From assembly GCA_026936335.1 (NCBI GenBank), contig JAPMXV010000042.1, positions 496,001 through 560,000 of the forward strand: a stretch of DNA of 64,000 bases, in the 5' to 3' direction. Source of the DNA: Mantamonas sphyraenae (lineage: Eukaryota > CRuMs > Mantamonadidae). Positions 51,833-60,451 of the stretch are shown here, one piece after another (positions within the stretch are counted from its first letter, which is position 1; each line of letters begins with the position of its first letter). The notes under the pieces are model-generated. The model was given only the letters and a program-made list of their open reading frames with translations, was not told the DNA's origin and ran no database searches. Made by a program: the position numbers and the translations under genes.

Positions 51833-54820
51833 TCACGTTGCTGCAAACACGCATACTTGCTTGTCGGCCCCACAGCTGGCAAACACATCGGCGACGGGAT
51901 TCCACTCCACCTGGACCACCTTGCCCTTGTGGCTGTCCAACCGCTGCAGTACCTCGCTCTTGTATGCGTCGCTGAGGTGAACCATACCGTCGTAGGAAGC
52001 GGACAACAAGCGGGAACCTTTCAAGTCCACACCGCGGACTTGATCGGTGTGCGAGGTGTGACGAGCGGAGATCTGCCAACGGTCCACGTCCAGCATGCAT
52101 GTCTCTCCAGAGAGAAGGCCACAGGCCAGATGTTTACCACGTTCGTCGAGGCTAATGCTGGACACGGAGCCGCCCACCTCGTCGAAAGTTCGCACTGCAG
52201 AGGATTGACGGATGTCCCAGAAGCGGATTGTGCCGTCTTCAGAGCCGGACACGAGCATATTTGGGTCGGCTGCAGACGATCCACTGGCAGCGCGGATGGA
52301 AAATACGGCCTGCTGATGCCCAGCCATGATCCGCACCAGAGACGCTTTCTCGACGTCCCAAAGGCGCAGCGAGAAGTCTCCAGCCCCGGCAGAGACCAAC
52401 ATAGAGGTCGATGTAGCGTCTGAAGTGAACTGCAGGTCGCGAATTGTGCCTTGGTCCCGTGCGTCGAGGAGAACATCGCTGGACTTTGGTGCAGCTCGCT
52501 CGTCGTCCACCAAGTACGGGGTAAGACGCACCGTCTGGTCGTTTGAACCCGTGGCAATAAGAGAGGACGAAGGGTGCCAACGGACAGCGTACACAGAGCC
52601 AAGGTGGTGCTTCTTGCGCTTCACAAGCATGTGCATGCCACGCTCGGCAACCTCGTTGAAGACACTGCTTGTGTACACCAGCAGGCACTTGGAGTTGGTT
52701 CCAATGGCCAGTCGAGTGCCCGATGCATCAAAATCCAGTGCACGTACAGCCTGGTCGTCCGTGATGCTGGCGTGGAGAGTGTATGTCGATGAGGCCGCCG
52801 CTTTGGATGGTGTCTTGGACGACGAGGATTGCGACGACGAGTGAGCCTCACTGCTGCTGTCAATGGACGTTCCCACCACATGCATCTTGTCGTAGAGCCA
52901 CTTGTTGAACTCGTCCTGCTCTTCTTTGGTCGTTAGCGGCTTTTTGCCCTTGCCGTTGGATTTGGGCTTGACCTGATTCGCCTTGCCCTTCGTTTGCTTC
53001 TTGCCCACAAGTCGCTTTGTCGATTTCCCCTTTTTGCCCACATTGCGCTTCTTCGGCCGCCCTGATTGCATCGCATCTCCGCCAGAGGCTTTCACAACGA
53101 CTGGCACAGGCACAGCCGATCCTGGCTCTTGCGCAACTGCCCTGCTCAGCCCATCAATGCTGTCTTCGGCCATGTCCAGCGGAAGGTCCAGATTGCGAAA
53201 CACATCTGCTCCGTCGTCTTCATCAGAGGCTGTGTCAGATTCGTGGGAATCCACGTCGTCGTCATCATCCCCCACCACGTCTTCCTCGCCTTCTTCATCT
53301 TCTTCCTCTTCTTCTTCCTCGTCCACTGTGAGCTCTACGTCTTCCTTTGCAGTCTGGGCATCCTGCAGTGCACCTGGTGTGGTTTGTTCGGCCCCGTTGG
53401 TGGGCATTCCGCGTGGGGTGTCTGTCTGCACAGCTGAATCTGTGCTCATGCTTGTCACACCAAACGAGGTGTATTGGCCCTGGTGATGCTGTTGCTGATG
53501 TTGTTGCTGATGCTGATGCTGGTTGTACTGTGTGCTGAGTGTTTGTGTCAACGCGGCCTGTTGTTGCTGCTGCCAGAGCATGTCGTACATGTGTTGCTGT
53601 CGTTGCATCTCCCATTGCTGAGATCTTTGTTGATGCCCTGCGTCACGCCATGCGTTTGAGGTGGTGTTGGGACCGTTGGAACTGCGGTCGATGCCGTCTG
53701 AGGGTATGGTCCACGCCACACCTTTGCCGCCGGGACTGCGTGTCAGTTGTGCCAGCGCTGAACTGTTGACGTATCGCTTGCGTGCATTGCTTTCTTTCCC
53801 GATGTGCAGGTTGGCGGCAGTAGCACGGCGAGAGGAGGAGGAGGAGGAGGACAACGACGACGACGTCGAAGTCCACGCCTGCTTGCGGTTCTGCACACGG
53901 CTGACGTCCCACTGAGGCTCCTGGGAGCGTGACGGAGATCCATTGTTACTTTCATGGCCCGAAGCACTGCCAGACTGCTGGTCAAACACGCTGAGGAAGG
54001 AAAAGTGATCGTTTGCCTGTGGCTTGCTCTGCGGTGAGTCGTCCGAGGTGTGCAGAGGCTGCTCAGGGGACACTGTGCGTTCGACCGTGCTGCTTGACGG
54101 TGACACCACCGACTGTTTAGGACTGGTGAGCAGCGGTAGGTTGCTGTGAGATGTGGACGTGCTGGAGGAGACGAGATCGGTGAGCAGGCTGACGGCTGAA
54201 ACGTTGTCGCGCTCGTCAACAATCCCCCGCTGAGAATAATGGATGGAAAGTTGGTACACGATTGCCTGGCGCAATAGTTGAAGCAGGCGATTCGGTTCAC
54301 ACAAATGGGTGGTGGAGTTGGACGCGAGGAGGATTGGGGAGAGAAGTGAGCTGCAACGCGTCCACGTTTGCCGTCGTCCTTCGTGTACAGTCCACGAAGA
54401 GAAGTGTGGGTGTGATTGGATGGAAGGAAGAGTAATAAGGTAGCACAGGGTAGAAAACTCTTCCGGTGTGGCCATGCTTTCGAGCTGCTTGAGCTCGTCG
54501 ACGAGCGTCAAAACGGCTGAGCTGATGTTTGCGCGAGAAAGCAGCTCGAGGAATTTTTGCCTGCGCACGAGGTACAGCACCTGGTTGAGGTCGGACTGGT
54601 GCTTGGTCGACGACGGCAGAGCCAGAATCAGCTGCTGGAGCTGGTCATACTTGCCGGCCAGGGCCAGGTCGCCCAGCTGTTGCAGGTCGCGCTGAGACGA
54701 GTCCCAGTCAAACGCTGCCTCCTGCTGCAGGCACTCCATGGTTTTGTACAGCTGCTGCTGACGCAAAAAGTCCAGAATGAGGACAAAGACCTCGTCCAGT
54801 TCAAGCTGAACGCGCACCAT
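51833..54820 (-). CDS. WDR47: WDR47-like LisH/CTLH/WD40 protein
   Basis: Microtubule-associated scaffold family (human WDR47/nemitin). The intronless frame from the ATG at 54820 gives 995 residues; an in-frame ATG at 54943 would add 41. LisH: DEVFVLILDFLRQQQLYKTM. CTLH: AGKYDQLQQLILAL then LYLVRRQKFLELLSRANIS. A long low-complexity middle holds polyglutamine/histidine (around 53480-53600) and acidic runs. C-terminal WD40 repeats are HHLGSVYAVRWHPSSSLIAT, GTIRDLQF, LVSAGAGDFSLRLWDV, LVSGSEDGTIRFWDIR, and LLSASYDGMVHLSD. The linker ITDDQAVRALDFDASGTRLA and KRKKHHLGSVYAVRW match WDR47 specifically (EDTQAVRAVAFHPAGG; KRNKHHKGSIYCVAW). Confidence 0.85.
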   Translation of the reverse strand: MVRVQLELDEVFVLILDFLRQQQLYKTMECLQQEAAFDWDSSQRDLQQLGDLALAGKYDQLQQLILALPSSTKHQSDLNQVLYLVRRQKFLELLSRANISSAVLTLVDELKQLESMATPEEFSTLCYLITLPSIQSHPHFSSWTVHEGRRQTWTRCSSLLSPILLASNSTTHLCEPNRLLQLLRQAIVYQLSIHYSQRGIVDERDNVSAVSLLTDLVSSSTSTSHSNLPLLTSPKQSVVSPSSSTVERTVSPEQPLHTSDDSPQSKPQANDHFSFLSVFDQQSGSASGHESNNGSPSRSQEPQWDVSRVQNRKQAWTSTSSSLSSSSSSSRRATAANLHIGKESNARKRYVNSSALAQLTRSPGGKGVAWTIPSDGIDRSSNGPNTTSNAWRDAGHQQRSQQWEMQRQQHMYDMLWQQQQQAALTQTLSTQYNQHQHQQQHQQQHHQGQYTSFGVTSMSTDSAVQTDTPRGMPTNGAEQTTPGALQDAQTAKEDVELTVDEEEEEEEDEEGEEDVVGDDDDDVDSHESDTASDEDDGADVFRNLDLPLDMAEDSIDGLSRAVAQEPGSAVPVPVVVKASGGDAMQSGRPKKRNVGKKGKSTKRLVGKKQTKGKANQVKPKSNGKGKKPLTTKEEQDEFNKWLYDKMHVVGTSIDSSSEAHSSSQSSSSKTPSKAAASSTYTLHASITDDQAVRALDFDASGTRLAIGTNSKCLLVYTSSVFNEVAERGMHMLVKRKKHHLGSVYAVRWHPSSSLIATGSNDQTVRLTPYLVDDERAAPKSSDVLLDARDQGTIRDLQFTSDATSTSMLVSAGAGDFSLRLWDVEKASLVRIMAGHQQAVFSIRAASGSSAADPNMLVSGSEDGTIRFWDIRQSSAVRTFDEVGGSVSSISLDERGKHLACGLLSGETCMLDVDRWQISARHTSHTDQVRGVDLKGSRLLSASYDGMVHLSDAYKSEVLQRLDSHKGKVVQVEWNPVADVFASCGADKQVCVFAAT

Positions 54821-55110
54821 GGTTTCGTGAGTGGTGCGGCTTACAGTAGTTTCGTTTTTGTGCAGCCCATTGGGCACAGGTGACCAAGATGCAGTGTGCT
54901 GCAAAGGGGGGAATGGAAACAGAGAGGCAGTGTTGCCAAGCATTGATGTGTATTCTGTTTGCCATTTGCTGAGGAATGCTGCCCGACCGTTCCGGTCAGG
55001 GGAAACACAGTGTGCTGCCGACTGTGTGTGCGTGTGCGTGTGCGTGTGTGTGTGTGTGTGTAGTTGTGTGTGGTTTGATCCACCGATGCAGCGGGTGATG
55101 TACAGCGACC
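54821..55110. other. Intergenic region WDR47 / small Tim
   Basis: 290 bp between a small Tim stop and the WDR47 ATG on the same strand; it must hold the WDR47 promoter. It contains a GT/GC-alternating microsatellite at 55024-55061 (CA in the WDR47 sense) and an in-frame upstream ATG at 54943. Nothing else recognised. Confidence 0.5.
55024..55061. repeat. (GT)n microsatellite
   Basis: GT run interrupted by GC dinucleotides in its left half, in the region between WDR47 and the small Tim gene. Confidence 0.9.
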
Positions 55111-55359
55111 TTACTCGCTGGAAGCGGCACCGGCACGGAGGCGCTCCTGGACGACCTCAAAAGTGTCGATGTAGCGGTTGACACAGTTCTGGAGGCAGTC
55201 GACCTGGCTGTTGGACAGCTCATCGGAGTACTTGCCGTTCATGCAACGGGTGTAGCACTTGTCGGTGATGTTGAGGTACGAGCGGAACATCTGCAGCTGC
55301 TGCTCAGTGCGCTGCGCATAGTCCTGCAGCTCGGCCATTGTTTGCTGATCCATGCTCAT
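55111..55359 (-). CDS. Small Tim chaperone (twin CX3C), Tim8/9/13 group
   Basis: Intermembrane-space chaperone that escorts hydrophobic precursors between TOM and TIM22/SAM complexes. The 82-residue frame has the twin CX3C signature CYTRC ... CLQNC with 15 residues between pairs, flanked by amphipathic helices (YLNITDK; NRYIDTFEVVQERL). The ATG at 55359 lies two bases downstream of a TTACAG acceptor-like element, so an intron in the 5' leader is likely. I cannot decide between Tim8, Tim9, Tim10 and Tim13 from this alone; NRYIDTFEVV is most like the Tim8/Tim13 helix. A second small Tim follows upstream on the same strand. Confidence 0.82.
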   Translation of the reverse strand: MSMDQQTMAELQDYAQRTEQQLQMFRSYLNITDKCYTRCMNGKYSDELSNSQVDCLQNCVNRYIDTFEVVQERLRAGAASSE

Positions 55360-55784
55360 TCTGTAAGGAGGACATGCGGTTGTGGTGCGTGGGGAGACGG
55401 GACGACGAGCAGGGTGGTGAACGGTGTGAGCAGGCGGCCGAAAGCAGATTGGCGACGTCGGCTGATTTTCCTCGCATGCAACCGCAGCGCATGAGAAAGG
55501 ACAGAGAGGCATGCTATCCTCACCACACACACAGGTACAGTGTGCAATGCATGCGTGGAGCGGCCTTGGCCAGTGGCAAATGTGTGCAAGGACGCTGTGG
55601 ACACGTACGTGGGCGAGGTGTTTGGTGTCGGAGAAGGGGTGCCAGAGCGTGCGCAGGTGCCCGAGCCAGAACGAGAGAGAAAGCTCAAGCCCAACACATG
55701 GCTGCTTCATGCACCCAGCATATCTTCAAGACGATCAAGGGGCACTTGGCCAAGAGGTGGTGACGTGTATTTACATGGGCTCTT
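55360..55784. other. Intergenic region between the two small Tim genes
   Basis: 425 bp. It probably includes a 5'-leader intron of the first Tim gene ending at TTACAG (about 55361-55366). I found no supported protein or RNA gene in it. Confidence 0.4.
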
Positions 55785-56057
55785 TCAGCTGCTGTTGCGT
55801 TGCGAAACAAAGAGGTAGGTGTCGACCATGCGCAGAGCACAGTTCTGCACACAACGCGCCTGTTCGTCGCTGATGGTGCTGCCTTCCACGTAGCCCGTGT
55901 CCGTAAACTCCAGATCGGCCTTGAGGCAGGTGTCAAAGCACGACTTTGTCACTCGGTGCACAAGCGGAACGTCGCGCAGTTTCGCCTGCTCCTCCTCTAC
56001 CACCTGGCGGATCTGCATCTGGTCGTCCTGGGTCAAGTTGCTCGGTGGCTGTTGCAT
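55785..56057 (-). CDS. Small Tim-like protein with widened CX3C spacing
   Basis: A 90-residue frame from the ATG at 56057 shows CFDTC and CVQNC, the twin CX3C fingerprint, with TKSCFDTCLKADLEFTD before and NCALRMVDTYLFVSQRN after. The loop between the two pairs is 24 residues against 11-16 in typical small Tims, which suggests a diverged member. The upstream frame to 56153 has more ATGs, but it would overlap the divergent FKBP start; 56057 leaves 95 bp. Role in mitochondrial import is inferred from the motif. Confidence 0.75.
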   Translation of the reverse strand: MQQPPSNLTQDDQMQIRQVVEEEQAKLRDVPLVHRVTKSCFDTCLKADLEFTDTGYVEGSTISDEQARCVQNCALRMVDTYLFVSQRNSS

Positions 56058-56152
56058 GTGGGACTCAAAGCTACCGCGTGTCGATGTGTGTGCTTGTGTC
56101 CGTGTGCGCAATCGCAACGCCACCCCAAACATCCCAAACGACAACAGCGGCA
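56058..56152. promoter_or_regulatory. Bidirectional promoter, small Tim-like / FKBP-TPR
   Basis: 95 bp between divergent ATGs; no TATA box seen. Confidence 0.4.
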
Positions 56153-57242
56153 ATGAGCAGCACAGACGACAACAACAAAGGAGACGTTGACAGCGTGGAT
56201 GAGATCGATGTGTCTGGAGACGGCGGTGTCATGAAGAAGATCCTGCGTGCAGGCAACGGCAGCGAGTATCCGCAGACGGGCGACAAGGTCACTGGTAAGT
56301 TTGGGGGGCAGGCGTCCCTGCAGCCTTCGTGGACGAATGCTCGAGGACGATTGATACCACAAGTGTGGATTTGCACACAGCAAAACATGCAGGGTGGGTG
56401 TGCACGAGTGACACCCACCCTAGCCCAGTGGGCGGAAATTCCGCAACTGACACGACAACAACCACACACGTGTAGTCCACTACACGGGCACCCTGCTGGA
56501 CGGATCCAAGTTCGACTCGTCGGTGGACCGCAACACCCCCTTCGAGTTTGATCTGGGCAAGGGCTCGGTGATCAAGGGATGGGATTTGGGTGTGGCAACC
56601 ATGAGTGTCGGCGAGAAGAGCGTGCTGACCTGCACGGCAGACTACGCCTACGGAGAGAGAGGCTCCCCTCCCAAGATTCCGGCGCATGCTACACTGCAAT
56701 TTGAGGTGGAGCTGCTGGACTTTGACACGGACGACTTTACCGTGCTGGGCGAAACGGGCACCAACGACGATGTGCTCGCTCGTGCAGAGGACCGCAAGGC
56801 CAAGGGCAACGCCTTGGTCAAAGCTGGAGACTACCTTCGCGCAGTGAACCAGTACACACGGGCCATTGAGGTCATGAAGGTGTACTGCCACGACCTGGAC
56901 GCTGAAACACAGGCCCGTGCGGAGGACATCGAGTGCAAATGCCATGCCAACTCTGCCATGTGCCACCTCAAGCTGGAGCAGTTTGAAAAGGCAGTTCAGA
57001 GTGCCAACAACACCCTGCGACTGGATGCCAACAACGTCAAGGGTGCTTATCGCCTCGGCATGGCCTACACCGCACTCGGAAACTGGTCTGGAGCCACCAA
57101 GGCCTTCCAGCTGGCACTGTCCCTGGACCCGGACAACAACGCAGCCAAGAAGGAGTTGCGTAAGGTGGAACGCCTGTACAAGAAGGAAAAGGCGGAGGAA
57201 GAGTCGTTGATGGCCGACATGATGAGCGGGCTGCTCGGCTGA
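56153..57242 (+). CDS. FKBP-type prolyl isomerase with TPR domain
   Basis: Immunophilin co-chaperone; peptidyl-prolyl isomerase plus Hsp90-binding TPR. Exon 1 is 56153-56294 (donor GTAAGT), exon 2 is 56476-57242 (acceptor CGTGTAG); 302 residues. A single FKBP domain spans about residues 28-137: [55 protein letters not shown], all core active-site residues (Tyr, Phe-Asp, Trp, Tyr) present. Three TPR units follow (about 150-285), including [40 protein letters not shown] and [20 protein letters not shown]. The C-terminus is charged. Larger FKBP51/52-type proteins have two or more FKBP domains; this has one. It converges on the Mrr-like gene with 35 bp between stops. Confidence 0.92.
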
Positions 57243-57277
57243 AGCAGCAACCAATGGAGACTTGTGACTGCATGGTT

Positions 57278-57856
57278 TTACCTCCACACATCCTCCCACA
57301 TCTTTTGCACATACTCCCATGCGTTTTGGACGTCGATCATGGTCAATGGGATGGATGGAAGCTCGTCCAGCGAGACGTTTGCAAGGGGAAGGTCAAGATC
57401 AAAGACCTGGGCGGCTGCAAGCAGAGCCAGAGGACCCAGAATGGTCGTGCGCCGCACAAACTTGTATCGACGTGCTGATTTCTCCATGGCACGCAGTTGG
57501 GTGCCGTTGACCGTCTTGATGCCGACGGTGAGGCAGCGCGGGGAAAAGTCGGACGTCGTGACAAAGATGCCTCGCGAGGGCGAGATGCCGTTGAGAAGAA
57601 GCACTTGCTTGAACTTGGCCACGTCGTGGAAGGGTACTTTGTTTGCATAGTTCTTGCATTCCACGTAGTGTCTCCGGAAGACGCCGAACTGGACATCGAT
57701 CTGCGAGCGGTTGCCAAACTTGTCGCACAGCGTCACGTCGTGCTTGACATTCCACTTGCCCATGTTGCGATACATCCGCAGGACTCGTCGCTCAAGTTGA
57801 AGGCCACGCGCACGTGCGCGCTCGCCTTGCTGGCGCCGGGCGCGTTTCGAGGACAT
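57278..57856 (-). CDS. Mrr-like restriction-endonuclease-fold protein
   Basis: Predicted PD-(D/E)xK nuclease-fold protein of 192 residues. An N-terminal basic helix is followed by GLQLERRVLRMYRNMG, then the active-site pattern RSQIDVQFGV ... YVECKNYANKVPFHDVAKFK, in which Asp, Glu and Lys of the D...ExK triad are present. The helix and strand FVTTSDFSPRC follow, as in Mrr-type type-IV restriction enzymes. A hydrophobic stretch near the C-terminus (TILGPLALLAAAQVF) could be a membrane anchor. Related eukaryotic proteins include fungal mitochondrial respiratory-growth factors of the Mrr-like type, but direct orthology is not shown. The open frame continues upstream to 58375 with non-homologous sequence antisense to the next gene; the ATG at 57856 was chosen. 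Confidence 0.7.
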   Translation of the reverse strand: MSSKRARRQQGERARARGLQLERRVLRMYRNMGKWNVKHDVTLCDKFGNRSQIDVQFGVFRRHYVECKNYANKVPFHDVAKFKQVLLLNGISPSRGIFVTTSDFSPRCLTVGIKTVNGTQLRAMEKSARRYKFVRRTTILGPLALLAAAQVFDLDLPLANVSLDELPSIPLTMIDVQNAWEYVQKMWEDVWR

Positions 57857-57901
57857 CGCTGTGTGCCCCAGCGCACGCATCCAAACCTCACGGTCACGTC
57901 C
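57857..57901. promoter_or_regulatory. Bidirectional promoter, Mrr-like / MBIP-like
   Basis: 45 bp between divergent ATGs. Confidence 0.35.
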
Positions 57902-58721
57902 ATGGACGACAACGAGCTTCGCCTCGTCGTTGCCGCGCGCAAACGTAAACGGGACTCGATCATGAGTGACGAGGAGCTTGAGGAGCACTTTGCCAGATTG
58001 GTTCAGGCCGAGGAGGCAAAGCGACAGCGTGTGGAGGATACGGGACTCGTACAGTTGCATATGAGCCGCAAGGAGGTTGGTTATGCAGATTAGAGGGGTT
58101 TTTGGCGTCATGCACGGTATCTGACACAGAAGCGAGCAGTTGGACGACAGGATAGCTCGGTTCGTTCGGCAAAAACGCGACATGGTGGATGAAAGCAACC
58201 GGGTGGAGTTTCTCGAGCAAGTGAGCGAACGTATGGCCCATTGTGCACGTGTGGACGCGAAGCGTGTGGATCGCAAGCAGCAAGTGCGCATGTACGCGGC
58301 GGAAAGCGCTTCCGAGGCTGTGAGCGAGCGTCTGCAACGGCTGGAGGAGCACGTGAACCTGACTGCCGTGCCCAAAGATGTTTATGCGCGACTTGCCGCT
58401 CTCGAGGACCGTGTTCTGAGGATTGAGGAGCAGGCAGCGGTGTTGATCACCACGTCGGCAAAGTACTACGCGCGGCAGCACAGCAGGGCGCTGTTGCTGG
58501 TGGACCGCAACAGCGAGGCATCCCAAGAATACGCGGAGCAAGTGAGAGCACGCAGTGAGGCGGAAACCATGCGCTTGAGTGACATTCCTGTGATCCGTGC
58601 CGCCCAAAGCGGCACACCGAACACTTTGCAACTCGACGCACGCATCCAGGAGCTTCAGAGCCAGCTACGCCAGTCCTCCTCACACACCCACACCCACATG
58701 CCAGAAAATGCATCAGGCTGA
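57902..58721 (+). CDS. Coiled-coil protein, possibly MBIP-like
   Basis: Exon 1 starts at 57902 and exon 2 is 58140-58721 (acceptor GCGAGCAG, phase 0). The donor is unsure: GTTGGT after 58075 or GTACAG 42 bases earlier keep the same phase. The product is about 251 residues. It is helical and charged, with LQRLEEHVNLTAVPKDVYAR and LAALEDRVLRIEEQ. That pattern, a paired coiled coil with a short proline-containing loop, resembles MBIP (MAP3K12-binding inhibitory protein, ATAC complex), but the match is short. Its last codons overlap the convergent TauE/SafE gene by nine bases. If not MBIP, it is an unnamed coiled-coil protein. Confidence 0.55.
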
Positions 58722-59801
58722 ACGTGTGCGCAGCCGCAGGGCAAACGCAACCACGACGATGGTGGCGACCGTCGCCAGCATAACCTCTACAGGCAAACCC
58801 AACATGACCACGCTGGCCAGAACAAGGAGTACCAGGAGCATGCGCACAATGAGACGCTGCGACACATGCTTGACAAGCGGCGTCCCCAAGGCGTAGCCGA
58901 GCAGGGCACCCGTTGCAGGGAAGGCAAGCAGCCGCACGTCCACGAGGTCGAGGAAACCGCCGCCCAAAACCATGTACAGAGCGATGATTGTGTTGTCAAA
59001 GAAGCCCAGCATCTGCAGAGTTGCTCGGAACTGTGCTCCGTCCAAAGAAAACGCAGTGATGAGGATCATCAACGGCGGGCCTCCGGTCCCTGCCATGCCG
59101 ATGAGCACACCCGACACGAGACTCGCACCCACAGTCGCGGCGATGATTTTCCGTGGGATTTCCGAGAATGAACGTGGAAAAGTGAAGTGTGTGGCGGAGG
59201 GCAGCGGCAGAAAGGTGTCGAGACACGCGGCAACTCGCGAGTTTCCCGTCTCCGCTTGCTTCCCCGCCGCTTTGTCCACCTGCCCGTCGTCGCTGCCCTC
59301 GCTGTCGCTGCCTCCGTCATCGCTGCTTCCTCCATCTTCCACGTCGTCGTAGATGTCGTTGAGACGAACATGCTCAATGGGCAAGGAGGCCCGTCGAGCA
59401 GCGAGATCGCTACGGACTTCCGTCGCCAGGCGCCACAGCGCAAACAGAAAGAAGATGACTCCCAGAGAGGTGGTCAACCATTCGCTGGGCAGCCTGCGCA
59501 GCATCTCCACACCTCCAAGGCTGGCTGTGACAATGCCTGGCGCGAGAAGGAGGAGGAGCCGGCCACTCCAGTCTTTGCGAGCTGCCCACAAGCCAAGAGG
59601 CGACAGCACGGTCGCCATGCTTCGGTACAGCACCACTGTAGCAGGAAGGGTCAGATGAAACCGCGGAATCAGCAGGGAAGCCGCTTGCACGCCCACGTGG
59701 AACAGGATGGCCGAGCCAAACCCAGACACTCGCCAGGACACGGTGCACGTCACTGCAACGGCCAACAGCACAAAGCCATCCTCCCACAGAGTGTCCTCCA
59801 T
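58713..59801 (-). CDS. TauE/SafE-family membrane transporter
   Basis: Predicted anion exporter of the TauE/SafE (sulfite/organosulfonate exporter) family, 362 residues, intronless, ATG at 59801. Two bundles of about four TM helices are separated by an acidic cytosolic loop. The first bundle holds VSWRVSGFGSAILFHVGVQA, the second GASLVSGVLIGMAGTGGPPL. The Gly-rich SGFGS and GMAGTGGPP motifs mark the family's repeat signature, one in each half. The loop (DDVEDGGSSDDGGSDSEGSD) is unusually acidic. Substrate is not predictable. It overlaps the 3' end of the MBIP-like gene. Confidence 0.87.
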   Translation of the reverse strand: MEDTLWEDGFVLLAVAVTCTVSWRVSGFGSAILFHVGVQAASLLIPRFHLTLPATVVLYRSMATVLSPLGLWAARKDWSGRLLLLLAPGIVTASLGGVEMLRRLPSEWLTTSLGVIFFLFALWRLATEVRSDLAARRASLPIEHVRLNDIYDDVEDGGSSDDGGSDSEGSDDGQVDKAAGKQAETGNSRVAACLDTFLPLPSATHFTFPRSFSEIPRKIIAATVGASLVSGVLIGMAGTGGPPLMILITAFSLDGAQFRATLQMLGFFDNTIIALYMVLGGGFLDLVDVRLLAFPATGALLGYALGTPLVKHVSQRLIVRMLLVLLVLASVVMLGLPVEVMLATVATIVVVAFALRLRTRSA

Positions 59802-59901
59802 ATACGTGGCAGCCAGAGAGGTGGAAATGCGACTGTTTGCTTTTCGATGGGGGGCGTGGCGCAGCTGCGCACTTCATGGCAAATGCCCATGCACAGCGGG
59901 G

Positions 59902-60444
59902 TCAGATCTTGCGACCCCTGCGCAGATTGACAAAGAAGTTGGAGAGCTGAGACACACACTCACGCTGAAGAACCCCGGGGATGACGTGCAGTGACGTGTT
60001 CATCACGCGCACGGCCAACCCCCGATACTCCAGCCCTGTGTCGTCAGGAAGACTGTCGATGTGCCGGTTGTGTTCTATGACGTCATTGAGAAGCGTTGGA
60101 TTGGTGACATGTGCAGAAACGCCTCCAAACTTTGTGTTCCAGGCGCCGAAAACGAGGTTGGCCACTCGTGCGTGTGCTGCTGCGCCGATGCACATGATAC
60201 ACGGCTCACACGTGACGTACAGCGTTCCTCCCAAGCGCTGCCATGATGTGTGTCTCGTTGCTTCCTGGATGGCCAGCAGTTCGGCGTGTGCGGTCGGGTC
60301 GTTGCGGTGTCGTACACAGTTGACTGCCGTTGCCACCGTGCCATCCTCCAGATGCAATGAAGCAGCAATGGGGACGTCCCTGGATGGTGAACATTGGTTG
60401 GCGGCCTCGCGCACGAGTGAGCGCATAGCACGGCGATGAAACAT
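59902..60444 (-). CDS. TadA-like tRNA adenosine / nucleoside deaminase
   Basis: Zinc-dependent cytidine-deaminase-fold enzyme of 180 residues. The zinc site is complete: His and catalytic Glu in TAHAELLAIQEA, and two Cys in TCEPCIMCIGAA. The segment VNCVRHRNDPTAHAE and the C-terminus GVLQRECVSQLSNFFVNLRR follow bacterial TadA (…GVL..EC..LLS.FF..RR) more closely than eukaryotic ADAT2. Role is probably A34-to-I tRNA editing, or a related nucleobase deamination. The ATG at 60444 lies only seven bases after the stop of the upstream same-strand coiled-coil gene. An ATG at 60426 is an alternative. Organellar targeting or gene transfer are possible explanations. Confidence 0.85.
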   Translation of the reverse strand: MFHRRAMRSLVREAANQCSPSRDVPIAASLHLEDGTVATAVNCVRHRNDPTAHAELLAIQEATRHTSWQRLGGTLYVTCEPCIMCIGAAAHARVANLVFGAWNTKFGGVSAHVTNPTLLNDVIEHNRHIDSLPDDTGLEYRGLAVRVMNTSLHVIPGVLQRECVSQLSNFFVNLRRGRKI

Positions 60445-60451
60445 CGGCCTT

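Noticed and set aside
51743-52423. A plus-strand 226-residue frame over the WDR47 WD40 repeats
   Set aside because: Antisense shadow of the WD40 coding sequence.
57857-58375. N-terminal extension of the Mrr-like protein to 58375
   Set aside because: The extension is antisense to the MBIP-like gene, and the ATG at 57856 gives a compact domain.
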